The notes: generated by a model from the sequence alone, not told the origin. 64,000 bases of DNA from Thiomicrorhabdus aquaedulcis (GCF_004001325.1 NZ_AP018722.1:620001-684000), one strand, 5' to 3'; positions 48,026 through 60,083 are shown, counted from the stretch's first letter. Numbers and translations: made by a program.

Positions 48026-48949
48026 ATGTCGTATGCATTTGTTTTTCCTGGCCAGGGGTCACAATCAGTTGGAATGTTAAATGAGTTGGCGCAACTAAAC
48101 CCAGTGGTTAAAGAAGTGTTTGCCGAATCATCAGATGTTTTGGGCTTTGATCTTTGGGATGTGGTGCAAAACGATACGGCGGGTGTGTTAAACCAAACGG
48201 ACGTGACGCAACCGGCTATGTTGGCCGCAGGCATTGCTGTGTATCGCAGTTTAGCCGCGTTAAAACCATTAAATCCTAAGTTTATGGCAGGCCATTCGTT
48301 GGGTGAATACACCGCAATGGTGGCCGCAGGTGTAATGACCTTGGCGCAAGGCATTGAATTAGTGGCTGAGCGAGGTCGTTTAATGCAGCACGCCGTACCT
48401 GCTGGGCAGGGTGCTATGGCCGCTGTATTAGGATTAGACGATGCTCAAGTAGTTGAGGTTTGTAAAAGCGCATCTGGCCTGGTTGAGGCCGTTAATTTTA
48501 ATTCACCCGGTCAAGTGGTGATAGCGGGCGAAAAATCTGCAGTAGAATCGGCCATGTTGCTGATGACGCAGGCAGGCGCGTCGCGAGTTGTGCCGTTACC
48601 CGTAAGTGTGCCATCGCATTGTTCTTTAATGAAACCTGCGGCTGAAAAATTAGCCGAAAAGCTGGCCGGTATGACATTTGAATTGCCTAGCGTACCGGTT
48701 TTGCATAACGTTAATGCTTCTACTGCCAGTTCGGTGGATGACATTAAAGCGTTATTAGTTCAGCAATTGTATTGTCCAGTCCAGTGGGTACAAACGGTGC
48801 ATGCTATGAAGCTGCAAGGGGTTGATTCTTTGTTGGAGTTAGGGCCAGGTAAAGTGTTATCTGGCTTAAATCGTCGCATTGATCGCGCTATGGGTATGCA
48901 TGCGGTGTTTGATCAGAAGAGTTTAGAAAAAGCGCTTGAATTGATATAA
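48026..48949 (+). CDS. fabD: Malonyl-CoA:ACP transacylase
   Basis: The 307-residue enzyme loads malonyl groups on ACP. FVFPGQGSQ at the N-terminus and the nucleophile Ser in GHSLGEY (about residue 92) are present, with the later His in VSVPSHC. ATG 48026 has AAAGGG eight bases upstream. Confidence 0.96.
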   Translation: MSYAFVFPGQGSQSVGMLNELAQLNPVVKEVFAESSDVLGFDLWDVVQNDTAGVLNQTDVTQPAMLAAGIAVYRSLAALKPLNPKFMAGHSLGEYTAMVAAGVMTLAQGIELVAERGRLMQHAVPAGQGAMAAVLGLDDAQVVEVCKSASGLVEAVNFNSPGQVVIAGEKSAVESAMLLMTQAGASRVVPLPVSVPSHCSLMKPAAEKLAEKLAGMTFELPSVPVLHNVNASTASSVDDIKALLVQQLYCPVQWVQTVHAMKLQGVDSLLELGPGKVLSGLNRRIDRAMGMHAVFDQKSLEKALELI

Positions 48950-49026
48950 GTGTTTGAGTGAATTGACCCGTTTTAAAAAATATCCCTGTAAAACGATTTT
49001 GACTGAATTGAAATAAGGTAAAAACC

Positions 49027-49770
49027 ATGATGTTATCTGGAAAAGTTGCATTTGTCACCGGCGCAAGTCGTGGAATTGGTAAGGCAATTGCCTTGGATTT
49101 GGCGGCGCACGGAGCAGTGGTAATCGGTACAGCTACCACCGAAGCCGGTGCACAAAGTATTAGTGACTATTTAATGCAAGCCGGTGCCCAAGGCGCTGGA
49201 AAGTGCCTTAATGTAACCAACGCACAGATGATTAACGATGTGCTCGATGAGGTAACACAGACTTTTGGTGTGCCTACCATTTTAGTGAATAATGCCGGAA
49301 TTACCCGAGATAATTTATTAATGCGCATGAAAGACGATGAGTGGGATGACATCATTCAAACCAATTTAAGCTCGGTGTTTAGAATGAGCAAAGCTTGTTT
49401 GCGTGGGATGATGAAAGCCAAGGGTGGTCGCATTATAAACATCGCCTCGGTAGTGGGTGTTATGGGCAACGCTGGGCAAACCAATTACGCGGCCGCTAAA
49501 GCGGGCATTATGGGCTTTAGTAAGTCATTGGCGCGCGAGGTGGGTTCACGTAACATTACGGTAAACACCATTGCTCCTGGCTTTATTGACACCGACATGA
49601 CGCGCGCACTCCCAGAAGAGCAGCGCGCAGCATTAACCCAACAAATTCCGCTCAACCGGTTAGGCAGTGCAGAGGATATTGCACAGTGCGTGACGTTTTT
49701 AGCCGGTGATGGTGGTGCATATATTACTGGGCAAACGTTAAACGTTAACGGTGGTATGTACATGATTTAA
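49027..49770 (+). CDS. fabG: 3-oxoacyl-ACP reductase
   Basis: The 247-residue NADPH-dependent short-chain dehydrogenase has TGASRGIG (cofactor), NNAGIT, and the catalytic Ser-Tyr-Lys in IASVVG and YAAAKAG. It reduces 3-ketoacyl-ACP. Length is normal. Confidence 0.96.
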   Translation: MMLSGKVAFVTGASRGIGKAIALDLAAHGAVVIGTATTEAGAQSISDYLMQAGAQGAGKCLNVTNAQMINDVLDEVTQTFGVPTILVNNAGITRDNLLMRMKDDEWDDIIQTNLSSVFRMSKACLRGMMKAKGGRIINIASVVGVMGNAGQTNYAAAKAGIMGFSKSLAREVGSRNITVNTIAPGFIDTDMTRALPEEQRAALTQQIPLNRLGSAEDIAQCVTFLAGDGGAYITGQTLNVNGGMYMI

Positions 49771-49924
49771 GGCAGAATTAGGCATTTTAGACATAGGCTT
49801 TTTAACCCTTGTTAATAAAGCCTTTAAACAAGATGCTTGATTAAGCTTGAAAAACCCCTTAGAAAGAGCGAAAATACGCTCATTCTGAAAAACGAATTTT
49901 TATCATAAAAAACTGGAGAATTCC

Positions 49925-50161
49925 ATGAGCGGTATCGAAGAACGCGTAAAGAAAATTGTTGTTGAGCAACTGGGTGTAGAAGAAGATCAGGTAACGCCCG
50001 ATGCTTCTTTTGTAGATGATTTAGGAGCGGATTCTCTTGACACAGTTGAGCTAGTAATGGCTTTGGAAGAAGAGTTTGATTGTGAAATTCCAGATGAAGA
50101 AGCTGAAAAGATTTCTACATTAGCGCAAGCAACTGCTTACGTTGAAGCGAACATTGGTTAA
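49925..50161 (+). CDS. acpP: Acyl carrier protein
   Basis: The 78-residue acidic protein carries acyl chains on phosphopantetheine at Ser37 in [27 protein letters not shown] precedes the start. A 154-base gap upstream and a terminator downstream suggest separate, high expression. Confidence 0.98.
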   Translation: MSGIEERVKKIVVEQLGVEEDQVTPDASFVDDLGADSLDTVELVMALEEEFDCEIPDEEAEKISTLAQATAYVEANIG

Positions 50162-50210
50162 TTAGTAGCTTAGGCTAAAGGTCAACCAATTACAGTAGAG
50201 AATACTGAAT

Positions 50211-50240
50211 AAAAAGCCGTACTCATTACGGCTTTTTTTT
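50211..50240 (+). terminator. Rho-independent terminator after acpP
   Basis: AAAAAGCCGT pairs with ACGGCTTTTT around ACTCATT and ends in T8. It lies between acpP and fabF, so read-through to fabF is probably partial. Confidence 0.92.
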
Positions 50241-50320
50241 TATAAAAATCTAGAAAGACATTAAGTTACGTGTCATCGTGTTAACGCGTCAAAGTCTTTA
50301 AATATCGTGAGGGTGCTATT

Positions 50321-51559
50321 TTGTCTAAACGTCGTGTGGTAATAACTGGGTTAGGGGTTTTGTCGCCTGTAGGGTTAACGGTTGCCGAAACCTGGCAAAA
50401 TTTATTGGCCGGTAAAAGTGGCATTGACACCCTTACCAAGTTTAATACCGACACTTTTTCGGTAAAGTTTGGCGGTGTGCTTAAAGGCTTTGATGCCTTG
50501 CAATACATCAGTGCAAAAGAAGCTAAAAAGATGGATCCGTTTATTCATTACGGTATTGCCGCAGGCACACAAGCCATTTTAGACTCTGGTTTAGAGGTTA
50601 CCGAGCAAAATGCCACCCGCATTGGTGTATCAATTGGTTCGGGTATTGGCGGTATTGGCTCAATAGAAGCCCAGCATCAAGCCCTTATTAATGGTGGGCC
50701 GCGTAAAGTGTCGCCATTTTTTGTGCCCAGTGCGATTATTAATATGATTTCGGGCAATCTTTCGATTATGTTTGGTCTTAAAGGTCCTAATATGGCGATT
50801 GGCACGGCTTGTGCAACCGGAACGCACAGTATTGGTGACGCAGCGCGCATGATTGAGTACGGCGATGTTGATGTAATGATTGCCGGTGGTGCCGAATACG
50901 CCACCACTGAGTTGGGCTTGGCGGGGTTTGCCGCAGCACGAGCTTTGTCTACGCGTAACGACAATCCTCAAGCCGCCAGCCGTCCTTGGGACAAAGACCG
51001 CGATGGTTTTGTCCTGAGCGATGGTGCGGGCGCGGTGGTGCTTGAAGAGTACGAGCACGCTAAAGCGCGCGGCGCAAAAATGTACGCTGAGGTGTTGGGG
51101 TTTGGTATGAGTGGCGACGCCTATCACATGACCTTGCCTGCCGCTGGGGGCGAGGGCGCGGCGCGTTGTATGGCATTGGCCTTGCATAATGCTAAGTTAG
51201 ACCGCAGTCAAATTAATTACATTAACGCGCACGGTACCTCAACCCCTGCGGGCGACTTATGCGAAACCAGCGCAGTTAAAAGCACGTTTGGTGCCCATGC
51301 TTACCATTTAACCATGAGCTCAACCAAGTCTATGACCGGTCACTCCTTGGGTGCGGCGGGTGCGATGGAAGCGGTGTTTACCGCTTTGGCATTAAAAGAG
51401 CAAAAACTACCACCCACTATTAACTTAGAAAACCCGCAAGAAGGCTGTGATTTAGATTACGTGGCTTTAGAGGCGCGTGATGCCAAAATTGATTATGCCT
51501 TATCCAATTCATTTGGATTTGGTGGCACAAACGCAACTTTAGTTCTTGGGCGTATTTAA
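50321..51559 (+). CDS. fabF: 3-oxoacyl-ACP synthase II
   Basis: The 412-residue elongation condensing enzyme starts at TTG 50321 ([15 protein letters not shown]) with GAGGGTG upstream. The catalytic Cys in GTACATGTH and two His in [11 protein letters not shown] and TGHSLGAAG are present. It lies after the acpP terminator. Confidence 0.96.
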   Translation: MSKRRVVITGLGVLSPVGLTVAETWQNLLAGKSGIDTLTKFNTDTFSVKFGGVLKGFDALQYISAKEAKKMDPFIHYGIAAGTQAILDSGLEVTEQNATRIGVSIGSGIGGIGSIEAQHQALINGGPRKVSPFFVPSAIINMISGNLSIMFGLKGPNMAIGTACATGTHSIGDAARMIEYGDVDVMIAGGAEYATTELGLAGFAAARALSTRNDNPQAASRPWDKDRDGFVLSDGAGAVVLEEYEHAKARGAKMYAEVLGFGMSGDAYHMTLPAAGGEGAARCMALALHNAKLDRSQINYINAHGTSTPAGDLCETSAVKSTFGAHAYHLTMSSTKSMTGHSLGAAGAMEAVFTALALKEQKLPPTINLENPQEGCDLDYVALEARDAKIDYALSNSFGFGGTNATLVLGRI

Positions 51560-51583
51560 CGCGTTTTTTATGAATGCCCATGT

Positions 51584-53074
51584 ATGGAAACTGCTAAAAC
51601 CATGAAAGACACGAGTACTTCTGCTTGGTTTGTGACCAGGCCTGTTGACATTATAGGCCGTGATAAGTCAGGAGCAGATGCGCTTGCAACCCTTGATTTA
51701 GTCAAGCTGCATCAGCTTAATCCTGTGCGTTATCCATTTTTACTAGAAAGTGTTGCAAAAGGTAGTTTAGGGCAGTTTGATGTCCTGATGGCGTATCCAC
51801 AGCAGTCTTTACAGCTTAACGCAATCGAGGATGCCGCCAGCTTTATAAGCGCGTTTGAAACACAATGGCGCACTCATAAAATCGATGCGAATTCTTTAGC
51901 CGATTACCAACATATGCGCCAGACCCAGTTGGGCGATTTGCCTTTTTTTGGCGGTTGGTTTGCCTATTTTAGTTACGACTACGCACAAGTGGTTGAACCG
52001 GTGTTGACTCTGCCGCGGGCGGTATTTCCATTGGCCAATTTAACACGTGTTCCTGCGGCCATTATTATTGACCATAGAACCGCTCAAATCACCTTGGTGG
52101 CAGAGGTCGAATTTGCTCATACGTTAGAGCAGATGCACTCCGATATTTTACAGGTTATGGCCACCGCAGGGGACGACAGCCCAGCCCCTCAAGTTCAAAG
52201 ACAGACTGAAGAGCCTGAAGATAAATATTTGCAGGGTGTAAGCGCTATAAAAGAGTATATTTTAGCCGGTGATGTATTTCAGGCTAATTTATCACGTCAG
52301 TGGACGGTCGATTTAACCTCTCAATCTAATTATATGGCCGTGTATAAGGCATTACGAACGCATAACCCGGCACCTTTTGCCTCGTTAGTGTGTTTGTGCG
52401 ATGCTCAAAATACACCTTGGCAAATCATTAGTTCATCGCCCGAGCGTTTGGTTAAGTACCAAGCACCGTGGGTTGAGACTCGTCCCATTGCGGGTACGCG
52501 GCGACGCAGTGCTAATGTAGAAGACGATAAGGCGCTCATGGCTGAATTAATTTCACACCCTAAAGAACGCGCCGAACACATTATGCTTATTGATTTAGAG
52601 CGCAATGACTTAGGACGTATTTGTCGACCTGGTACGGTTGAGGTCAATGAATTGATGGTGGTTGAAACTTACGAGCATGTCCACCATATTGTGTCTAACG
52701 TGCGCGGCCAATTGCAAGACGGCTTAACACCGTTGGACATTGTGCATGCTCTGTTTCCTGGGGGCACTATTACGGGGTGCCCTAAAATTAGGTGTATGCA
52801 AATTATTGCAGAGCTTGAGCAAATGCCGCGCGAAGCGTATACCGGTTCGTTGGGCTATATCAATCGGGACGGTTCAATGGATTTAAATATTTTGATTAGA
52901 ACCATGATGATGCAAGAGCGCGATGGTGTTCCCTCGGTGCAATTTAGAGCCGGAGCCGGAATTGTGGCCGACTCAGAAGCTCAAAGCGAACTCACTGAAA
53001 CCCGTCATAAAGCCAAAGGCTTGGTAAATGCCTTGGTGCCGACTTTACTATTCACCGATGCTAACCCTTCGTAA
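51584..53074 (+). CDS. pabB: Aminodeoxychorismate synthase component I
   Basis: The 496-residue protein makes 4-amino-4-deoxychorismate from chorismate for folate synthesis. The chorismate-binding core carries PIAGTRRRSANVEDD, LIDLERNDLGRI and FPGGTITGCPKIR. It lies between fabF and pabC, giving both late folate-branch enzymes together; in E. coli only pabC is here. It begins 24 bases after fabF; the start codon (51584 or 51602) is uncertain. A one-mismatch motif copy at 51635-51646 encodes TRPVD. Confidence 0.93.
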   Translation: METAKTMKDTSTSAWFVTRPVDIIGRDKSGADALATLDLVKLHQLNPVRYPFLLESVAKGSLGQFDVLMAYPQQSLQLNAIEDAASFISAFETQWRTHKIDANSLADYQHMRQTQLGDLPFFGGWFAYFSYDYAQVVEPVLTLPRAVFPLANLTRVPAAIIIDHRTAQITLVAEVEFAHTLEQMHSDILQVMATAGDDSPAPQVQRQTEEPEDKYLQGVSAIKEYILAGDVFQANLSRQWTVDLTSQSNYMAVYKALRTHNPAPFASLVCLCDAQNTPWQIISSSPERLVKYQAPWVETRPIAGTRRRSANVEDDKALMAELISHPKERAEHIMLIDLERNDLGRICRPGTVEVNELMVVETYEHVHHIVSNVRGQLQDGLTPLDIVHALFPGGTITGCPKIRCMQIIAELEQMPREAYTGSLGYINRDGSMDLNILIRTMMMQERDGVPSVQFRAGAGIVADSEAQSELTETRHKAKGLVNALVPTLLFTDANPS

Positions 53075-53077
53075 ACG

Positions 53078-54106
53078 ATGCCTCAATTACAAGCACATCA
53101 CGCTACTCAACATCAATCGTTTCACCAGGCCTGGTTAAATGGTCAAGTTTGTCATACTGTGTCTGTTCACGATCGTGGGTTATTGTATGGTGATGGTTTT
53201 TTTACCACTATGTTGGCGCATCATTTAAGCGTGTTTAATTGGGCTGGGCATTGGGCTCGGTTGCAGTTTTCTGCTCAGCGTTTGGGGTTTGCTCCGTTAG
53301 ATCAAGAGGCACTTTGGCAATATATTAGTACGGCTTTACGCGCCGCGTCCGAGCATACGCCACAGCGCACTTGGATTATTAAACTGCTTATTACCCGTGG
53401 AGAGTGTGCTCAAGGAGGGCGCGGTTACCAAGTGCCCAAACACGCACAACCGCGCTGTTTAGTTTTTGTAAGTGCCGCACCACTGCAATGTGATTTAAAC
53501 TTGGCGTTACCCCGTCAAACGGCTATAACGTTAGGTGTGTCTCCAATTGAGTCCTCTGTGCAAAGCCAGTTGGCCGGGGTAAAACATTTAAATCGGTTGG
53601 ATAACGTGCTGGCGCGAACGCAACTAGCGCAATCGTTAGCCGATTCTTCTGGTACCCGTGATGCGTTAACAGAGTTTAAAGTGGACGACGTTCTCATGCT
53701 CAACGCCTTAGGGTATGTGGTGTGCAGTACGCAAGCCAATGTGTTTATGCTCAAAGACAACGTGCTTTACACCCCAAAACTCAATAAAAGTGGGGTGTTG
53801 GGCACCACGCGTGAGGTATTGTTAACGTTGGCAAACGGATTACCAAGTCGGCTTTATATGGCTAAGCACGCGATGGAGATTGATTTAACCTTACATGACT
53901 TAGGCCAAGCCGATGAGTTGTTTTTGGCAAACGCCGTTCGCGGCATTGTGCCTGTAAGCTGTTTAATGGATGACATCACGAATCTAAACGCCATTGATAA
54001 TGCCCATACACCTAACATTAAAACCTTTACCACCAAGTCGCGTGAGCAGATTCACCAGGCCTGGTCAGATTGGCAAGTATCGAACGCCAAGTCTGTACAC
54101 GAATAG
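53078..54106 (+). CDS. pabC: 4-amino-4-deoxychorismate lyase
   Basis: The 342-residue PLP enzyme releases pyruvate to give p-aminobenzoate. It is fold-type IV, with GDGFFTTML near residue 38 and the PLP-binding Lys in GVKHLNRLDNVLA. It is longer at both ends than E. coli PabC. Two perfect copies of the palindrome, at 53124-53135 and 54054-54065, encode HQAWL and HQAWS near the N- and C-termini, outside conserved parts. Confidence 0.92.
   Translation: MPQLQAHHATQHQSFHQAWLNGQVCHTVSVHDRGLLYGDGFFTTMLAHHLSVFNWAGHWARLQFSAQRLGFAPLDQEALWQYISTALRAASEHTPQRTWIIKLLITRGECAQGGRGYQVPKHAQPRCLVFVSAAPLQCDLNLALPRQTAITLGVSPIESSVQSQLAGVKHLNRLDNVLARTQLAQSLADSSGTRDALTEFKVDDVLMLNALGYVVCSTQANVFMLKDNVLYTPKLNKSGVLGTTREVLLTLANGLPSRLYMAKHAMEIDLTLHDLGQADELFLANAVRGIVPVSCLMDDITNLNAIDNAHTPNIKTFTTKSREQIHQAWSDWQVSNAKSVHE
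53124..53135. repeat. ACCAGGCCTGGT motif near the pabC 5' end
   Basis: Perfect copy, read as HQAWL. Confidence 0.95.
54054..54065. repeat. ACCAGGCCTGGT motif near the pabC 3' end
   Basis: Perfect copy, read as HQAWS. Confidence 0.95.
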
Positions 54107-54148
54107 TTCACCATAACGAAACAATACCATTAAAAAATTGGACTCCTT

Positions 54149-55330
54149 ATGACCAAGACGGTTAAACCTGCCAAGCCTAGTGCTCGCGTTAGTGGCGCTA
54201 AGCACGCCCCTCGAGCGGCCGTTTCTCACGCTGTTCGCAGCAATACGCGCGGGCGAACGGCGCAGGCCGAACAGGCTCAGCATGAGCCCCAACGCAGTTT
54301 TGTGCGTAAGCTTAAACTTTTTATGGTGGCGTTGGTGGCGTTGGCTGTTGTTGCTTCCGCTTTGGTTTTTTGGCAGTTTAAGCAGTTTGTAAGCGCGCCT
54401 ATTTCGCAACACAGCACGGTTTTAGACTTTGAGATTGTGGCCGGCAGTTCGGCCACTAAAGTGGCTTATCAACTGCACGAAAAAGGTTACTTAAGTGCCC
54501 CAAAATGGTTTTTGTGGTATTTAAACTATCAAGACAAGCCAGGACAAATTAAGGCCGGCGAAGTTAAGATTTACCCCTACTGGACGGTTGACCAACTGAT
54601 TGAACAATTGCTTAATGGCAAGGTCATTCAATATCCCGCCACGCTCATTGCCGGGCAAACCATCGAACAGACTTTGCGTACCATACAAGCATTGCCAAAA
54701 ATACAAAAACAGCTCGATTTAAGCCAACCTAAAGAGGTATTACGTCGTTTAAGCATCGATTTGAACCATTACGAACGTTACCCTTATGCGGCAATTGAAG
54801 GGTGGTTTTTACCCGAAACGTATTATTACAAAGCGGGTGACAGTGATCTAGATATTGCTATGCGCGCGCACCACGCTATGCGCGATGTATTAGACCAAGC
54901 ATGGCAAAATCGTCAAAAAGATTTACCCATCAAAACCCCCTATGAGGCGTTAATTTTAGCCTCGATTGTCGAAAAAGAGACCGGCGTGGCTAGGGAACGT
55001 GGCGAAATTGCTGGGGTATTTGTAAACCGCATTCAAAAAAATATGCGCTTACAAACTGACCCAACGGTTATTTACGGCATAGGTCAAGGGTATGACGGCA
55101 ATATTCGCAAAGTCGATTTGCAAGCCAATACCCCTTACAACACATACAGAATAGACGGTTTACCGCCCACACCCATTGCATTGCCTAGCAAAGAGGCCAT
55201 AGAAGCGGTGATGCAACCGACCAAAACTCAAAATCTGTTTTTTGTAGCCAAAGGCGGCGGCGAACACCATTTTTCGACCACGTTAGACGAGCATAATAAC
55301 GCCGTTAATCGCTACATTTTAGGCAAATAA
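54149..55330 (+). CDS. mltG: Endolytic peptidoglycan transglycosylase MltG
   Basis: The 393-residue membrane protein cuts nascent glycan strands. A basic, Ala-rich cytoplasmic N-terminus (about 1-50) precedes one membrane helix (about 55-75, FMVALVALAVVASALVFW), then a LysM-like part and the YceG domain with the catalytic Glu in SIVEKETG near residue 275 and NTPYNTYRIDGLPPTPI. The long N-terminal extension exceeds E. coli MltG. Confidence 0.93.
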   Translation: MTKTVKPAKPSARVSGAKHAPRAAVSHAVRSNTRGRTAQAEQAQHEPQRSFVRKLKLFMVALVALAVVASALVFWQFKQFVSAPISQHSTVLDFEIVAGSSATKVAYQLHEKGYLSAPKWFLWYLNYQDKPGQIKAGEVKIYPYWTVDQLIEQLLNGKVIQYPATLIAGQTIEQTLRTIQALPKIQKQLDLSQPKEVLRRLSIDLNHYERYPYAAIEGWFLPETYYYKAGDSDLDIAMRAHHAMRDVLDQAWQNRQKDLPIKTPYEALILASIVEKETGVARERGEIAGVFVNRIQKNMRLQTDPTVIYGIGQGYDGNIRKVDLQANTPYNTYRIDGLPPTPIALPSKEAIEAVMQPTKTQNLFFVAKGGGEHHFSTTLDEHNNAVNRYILGK

Positions 55331-55370
55331 AATGCCCAAACGAAGCAAAACGAATCAAAATGATTCATAA

Positions 55371-57035
<1,665 letters not shown>

Positions 57036-57039
<4 letters not shown>

Positions 57040-57821
57040 TTGTTGACTCGCATTGCCATTTAAATATTTTGCCGGTCGAACAGGTCGGAACAGTCGACGA
57101 GGTGCTGGCCAAAGCGCACGAGTTAGGCGTTGAGCGGTTATTATGCGTGGCCATTAACCCGCAACAATGGTCCGAGGTGATTGCGTTAGCCGAACGCCAT
57201 CCGCAAGTGTACGCGGCCATTGGCGTGCATCCGTGCGAAGCGCCTGACGTGGTGGTCAGCGACGCCGAATTAATCGCTGTGGCTTCGCACCCCAAGGTGA
57301 TTGCGATTGGTGAGGTAGGGTTAGATTACTTTCACTTTAATGCCAATGGTGATGAAGACATGGAGTGGCAACACGCCCGTTTTAAACAGCATATTGCGGT
57401 GGCCAAGCAGTTAAATAAGCCGTTGATTATTCACACCCGCAACTCAACCCCCGACTGTTTGGCTATTTTGGCCGAGCAAAATGCCCAAGAAGTCGGTGGC
57501 ATTATGCACTGTTTTGTAGAGGACTTGGTCACCGCAGAGCAGGCTATGGCGCTTAATTTTTACATTTCGTTTTCGGGTATTGTGACCTTTAAAAATGCCA
57601 CCGACCTTAAAGCGGTCGCTAAAGCCGTTCCGCTTGAACGCCTATTGGTCGAAACCGACGCACCTTATTTAGCCCCCATGCCGTATCGTGGTAAAACCAA
57701 TCAACCCGGTTACACCCGTTACGTGGTCGAAGAAATTGCGCGTTTAAAAGGGCTGTCGTTTGATGAGGTGGCGCAGGCCACCACTGCAAATTTTAATCGT
57801 TTATTTAAGTTGGAGTTGTAA
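57036..57821 (+). CDS. tatD: TatD-family metal-dependent DNase
   Basis: The 261-residue TIM-barrel hydrolase has the metal ligands in DSHCHLN, GEVGLDYFHF, PLIIHTRNS, MHCFVED and VETDAPYLAP. It starts at ATG 57036 overlapping the holB stop (ATGA). The order tmk-holB-(pilZ)-tatD is conserved in gammaproteobacteria, except that no PilZ gene lies here. It is YcfH-like; role probably 3'-5' DNA processing. Confidence 0.92.
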
Positions 57822-57822
57822 T

Positions 57823-59664
57823 ATGCGTCCTGTCGCGTCTTCAGCGGGTTCACCAGGCCTGGTTAAAAAGGTGGTGGCTTTGTCCGAACGCTCTTACACG
57901 TGGGAGCGCATTTTTGAATTGGTGGTGCGCCATAAAGCGGCGTTAATTAAAGCGCATATTATCGCCTTTTTAGCCGTGCTAATGACCGTGCCGCTGCCCA
58001 TGTTGTTGCCGTTTTTGGTCGACGAAGTGCTGCTGGATAAACCTGGATTTATTGTCGGGTTTTTAAACACCCTGGTTACACCCGAGTGGCATGGTGCGAT
58101 TTACTACATTGTCGCCATCACCCTGATTACCATTGTTTTGCGGTTGTTTGGACTGGTGTTTGGCGTGTGGCAAATGCAGCAATTTACCGTGATTTCAAAA
58201 GAGGTGACGTTTCAAATTAGGCGCGATTTACTGGCGCGCGTGCAAGGCGTGGCCATGGCGCAATACGAAACCATGGGCAGTGGCAGTGTGTCGGCCACCA
58301 TGGTAAACGACGTCAACACCATTGATAACTTTTTAGGCACCACCGTAGGCAAGCTGATTATTGCCGTGTTTAGTTTGGTGGGCATGACCGCCATTTTGCT
58401 TTGGTTGCACTGGCAACTGGCACTGTTTATTGTGTTGATGAACCCCATTGTGATCTACTTTACAATGCGCATGGGGCGTAAGGTTAAAACCCTTAAAAAA
58501 GACGAAAACTCAGCGATGGATGCGTTTCAACAATCGCTGACCGAAACCTTAGACGCATTACAACAAGTGCGTGCGGCCAATCAAGACAGCTCATTTTTTG
58601 ACCGAATTAGAGGCAAAGCCAAAGCCATTCGCCACCATTCCGAAGCCTTTACCTGGAAGAGCGATGCGGCGAGCCGTTTTTCGTTTATGATTTTTTTAGT
58701 CGGCTTTGATATTTTTAGAGGTGCCGGCATGCTCATGGTGGTGTTTGCCGACCTGTCCATTGGTGAGATGATTGCCGTGTTTGGGTACCTGTGGTTTATG
58801 ATGGGACCGGTGCAAGAAATCTTGGCCATTCAATACAGTTACAGTGCCGCCAGTGGCGCGTTGCAACGGGTTAACGAAGTGTTGGACTTGCAACAAGAAC
58901 CCGCCTATCCACAAACCGTTAATCCGTTTGTGGGTAACCAGGCCGTTGGCGGGGTGAGCGTGGCGGTGAAAGACCTGGCGTTTCACTACCCCGGTAAAAC
59001 CGATTTGGTGCTTAATCACCTTAACTTTGAAATAAAACCGGGCGAAAAACTCGCCCTGGTGGGGGCGAGCGGCGGTGGCAAAACCACCTTGGTGCAACTG
59101 CTATTGGGCTTTTACGAGGCCAGCTCGGGCAAAGTGTTGTACAACGATTGCCCCATTGAACTCATTGGTCAATCGGTGGTGCGTACCCATGTGGCTACGG
59201 TGCTGCAAGCACCGGTGTTGTTTCACCAAACCATTCGCTTTAACTTAACCTTGGGGCAACCCATGAGCGACGAGGCCTTGTGGCACGCCCTGAGTTTGGC
59301 GCAGTTAACCGATACCGTTAAAAAACTCGACCTGCAATTGGAGTCGATTGTGGGACGCAACGGCATTAAACTATCGGGTGGGCAACGCCAGCGCTTGGCC
59401 ATTGCGCGCATGATTTTGCAAGACCCCAAAGTGGTGATTATGGACGAGGCCACGTCGGCGCTGGACATGGAAACCGAGCGCCAGTTGTATTTGGCACTCG
59501 CGCCGTTTTTAGAAAATCGTACCACGCTGATTGTGGCGCACCGTTTAAGTTCTATTCGCCAAGCAGATCGTATTTTGGTGTTTGAAGACGGTCATATTAT
59601 TGAAAGCGGCAGCCACGAAGACTTATTAGCGCAACAAGGCACGTACCATAAGTTGTATCGTTGA
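57823..59664 (+). CDS. ABC exporter, half transporter with fused ATPase
   Basis: The 613-residue protein has a six-helix ABC membrane domain (about residues 40-330) and a C-terminal ATPase with Walker A GASGGGKTT near residue 411, signature LSGGQRQR, and Walker B VVIMDEATSALD. It would work as a homodimer, like MsbA. There is no substrate clue in the neighbours: tatD ends two bases before it, and gatC follows in a separate unit. A perfect motif copy at 57852-57863 encodes SPGLV in the N-terminal tail. Confidence 0.9.
   Translation: MRPVASSAGSPGLVKKVVALSERSYTWERIFELVVRHKAALIKAHIIAFLAVLMTVPLPMLLPFLVDEVLLDKPGFIVGFLNTLVTPEWHGAIYYIVAITLITIVLRLFGLVFGVWQMQQFTVISKEVTFQIRRDLLARVQGVAMAQYETMGSGSVSATMVNDVNTIDNFLGTTVGKLIIAVFSLVGMTAILLWLHWQLALFIVLMNPIVIYFTMRMGRKVKTLKKDENSAMDAFQQSLTETLDALQQVRAANQDSSFFDRIRGKAKAIRHHSEAFTWKSDAASRFSFMIFLVGFDIFRGAGMLMVVFADLSIGEMIAVFGYLWFMMGPVQEILAIQYSYSAASGALQRVNEVLDLQQEPAYPQTVNPFVGNQAVGGVSVAVKDLAFHYPGKTDLVLNHLNFEIKPGEKLALVGASGGGKTTLVQLLLGFYEASSGKVLYNDCPIELIGQSVVRTHVATVLQAPVLFHQTIRFNLTLGQPMSDEALWHALSLAQLTDTVKKLDLQLESIVGRNGIKLSGGQRQRLAIARMILQDPKVVIMDEATSALDMETERQLYLALAPFLENRTTLIVAHRLSSIRQADRILVFEDGHIIESGSHEDLLAQQGTYHKLYR
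57852..57863. repeat. ACCAGGCCTGGT motif in the ABC exporter gene
   Basis: Perfect copy, read as SPGLV. Confidence 0.95.
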
Positions 59665-59708
59665 CCGCAGGTTGTTAAGTCTTAAAACCTTTTAAACCTT
59701 TAAGCCAC

Positions 59709-59728
59709 TTTGACCAGGCCTGGTCAAA
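59709..59728. repeat. ACCAGGCCTGGT motif, extended palindrome
   Basis: Perfect core at 59713-59724, extended to a 20-base perfect palindrome with TTTG and CAAA. It lies between the ABC exporter and gatC. A weak T content follows. Confidence 0.95.
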
Positions 59729-59788
59729 TGTGGTATTTTACGCGATTAAATTTTTTACCTTTACCCAAAGTTTTCCCAAGGAGGGCAT

Positions 59789-60076
59789 GTGTCAATAGGT
59801 CAAGCAGAGGTGGCATATATTTCTCGTTTAAGCGCCATTCAGGTCAATCCCAGTGAGGTTGATGAGGTGGCGCATAAACTTTCGAACATTTTAGAGTTGT
59901 TTTCGCAATTGCAGGCCGCCAACACGCAAGGCGTTGAACCCATGGCGCACCCGTTAGACCAAATGCAGCGCTTACGTGCCGATGTGGTCACTGAAACCAA
60001 TCAACGTCAAAAATTTCAAGCCATTGCCCCCAGCGCGCAAGACGGCTTGTATTTAGTTCCCCAAGTGATTGAATGA
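59789..60076 (+). CDS. gatC: Asp/Glu-tRNA amidotransferase subunit C
   Basis: The 95-residue GatC binds between GatA and GatB. It starts at GTG 59789 with AAGGAGG five bases upstream; an ATG two bases earlier is out of frame. The family segment [21 protein letters not shown] is present in the middle. It is first of gatCAB, which amidates misacylated Glu- or Asp-tRNA. Confidence 0.94.
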   Translation: MSIGQAEVAYISRLSAIQVNPSEVDEVAHKLSNILELFSQLQAANTQGVEPMAHPLDQMQRLRADVVTETNQRQKFQAIAPSAQDGLYLVPQVIE

Positions 60077-60083
60077 GAGCCCT

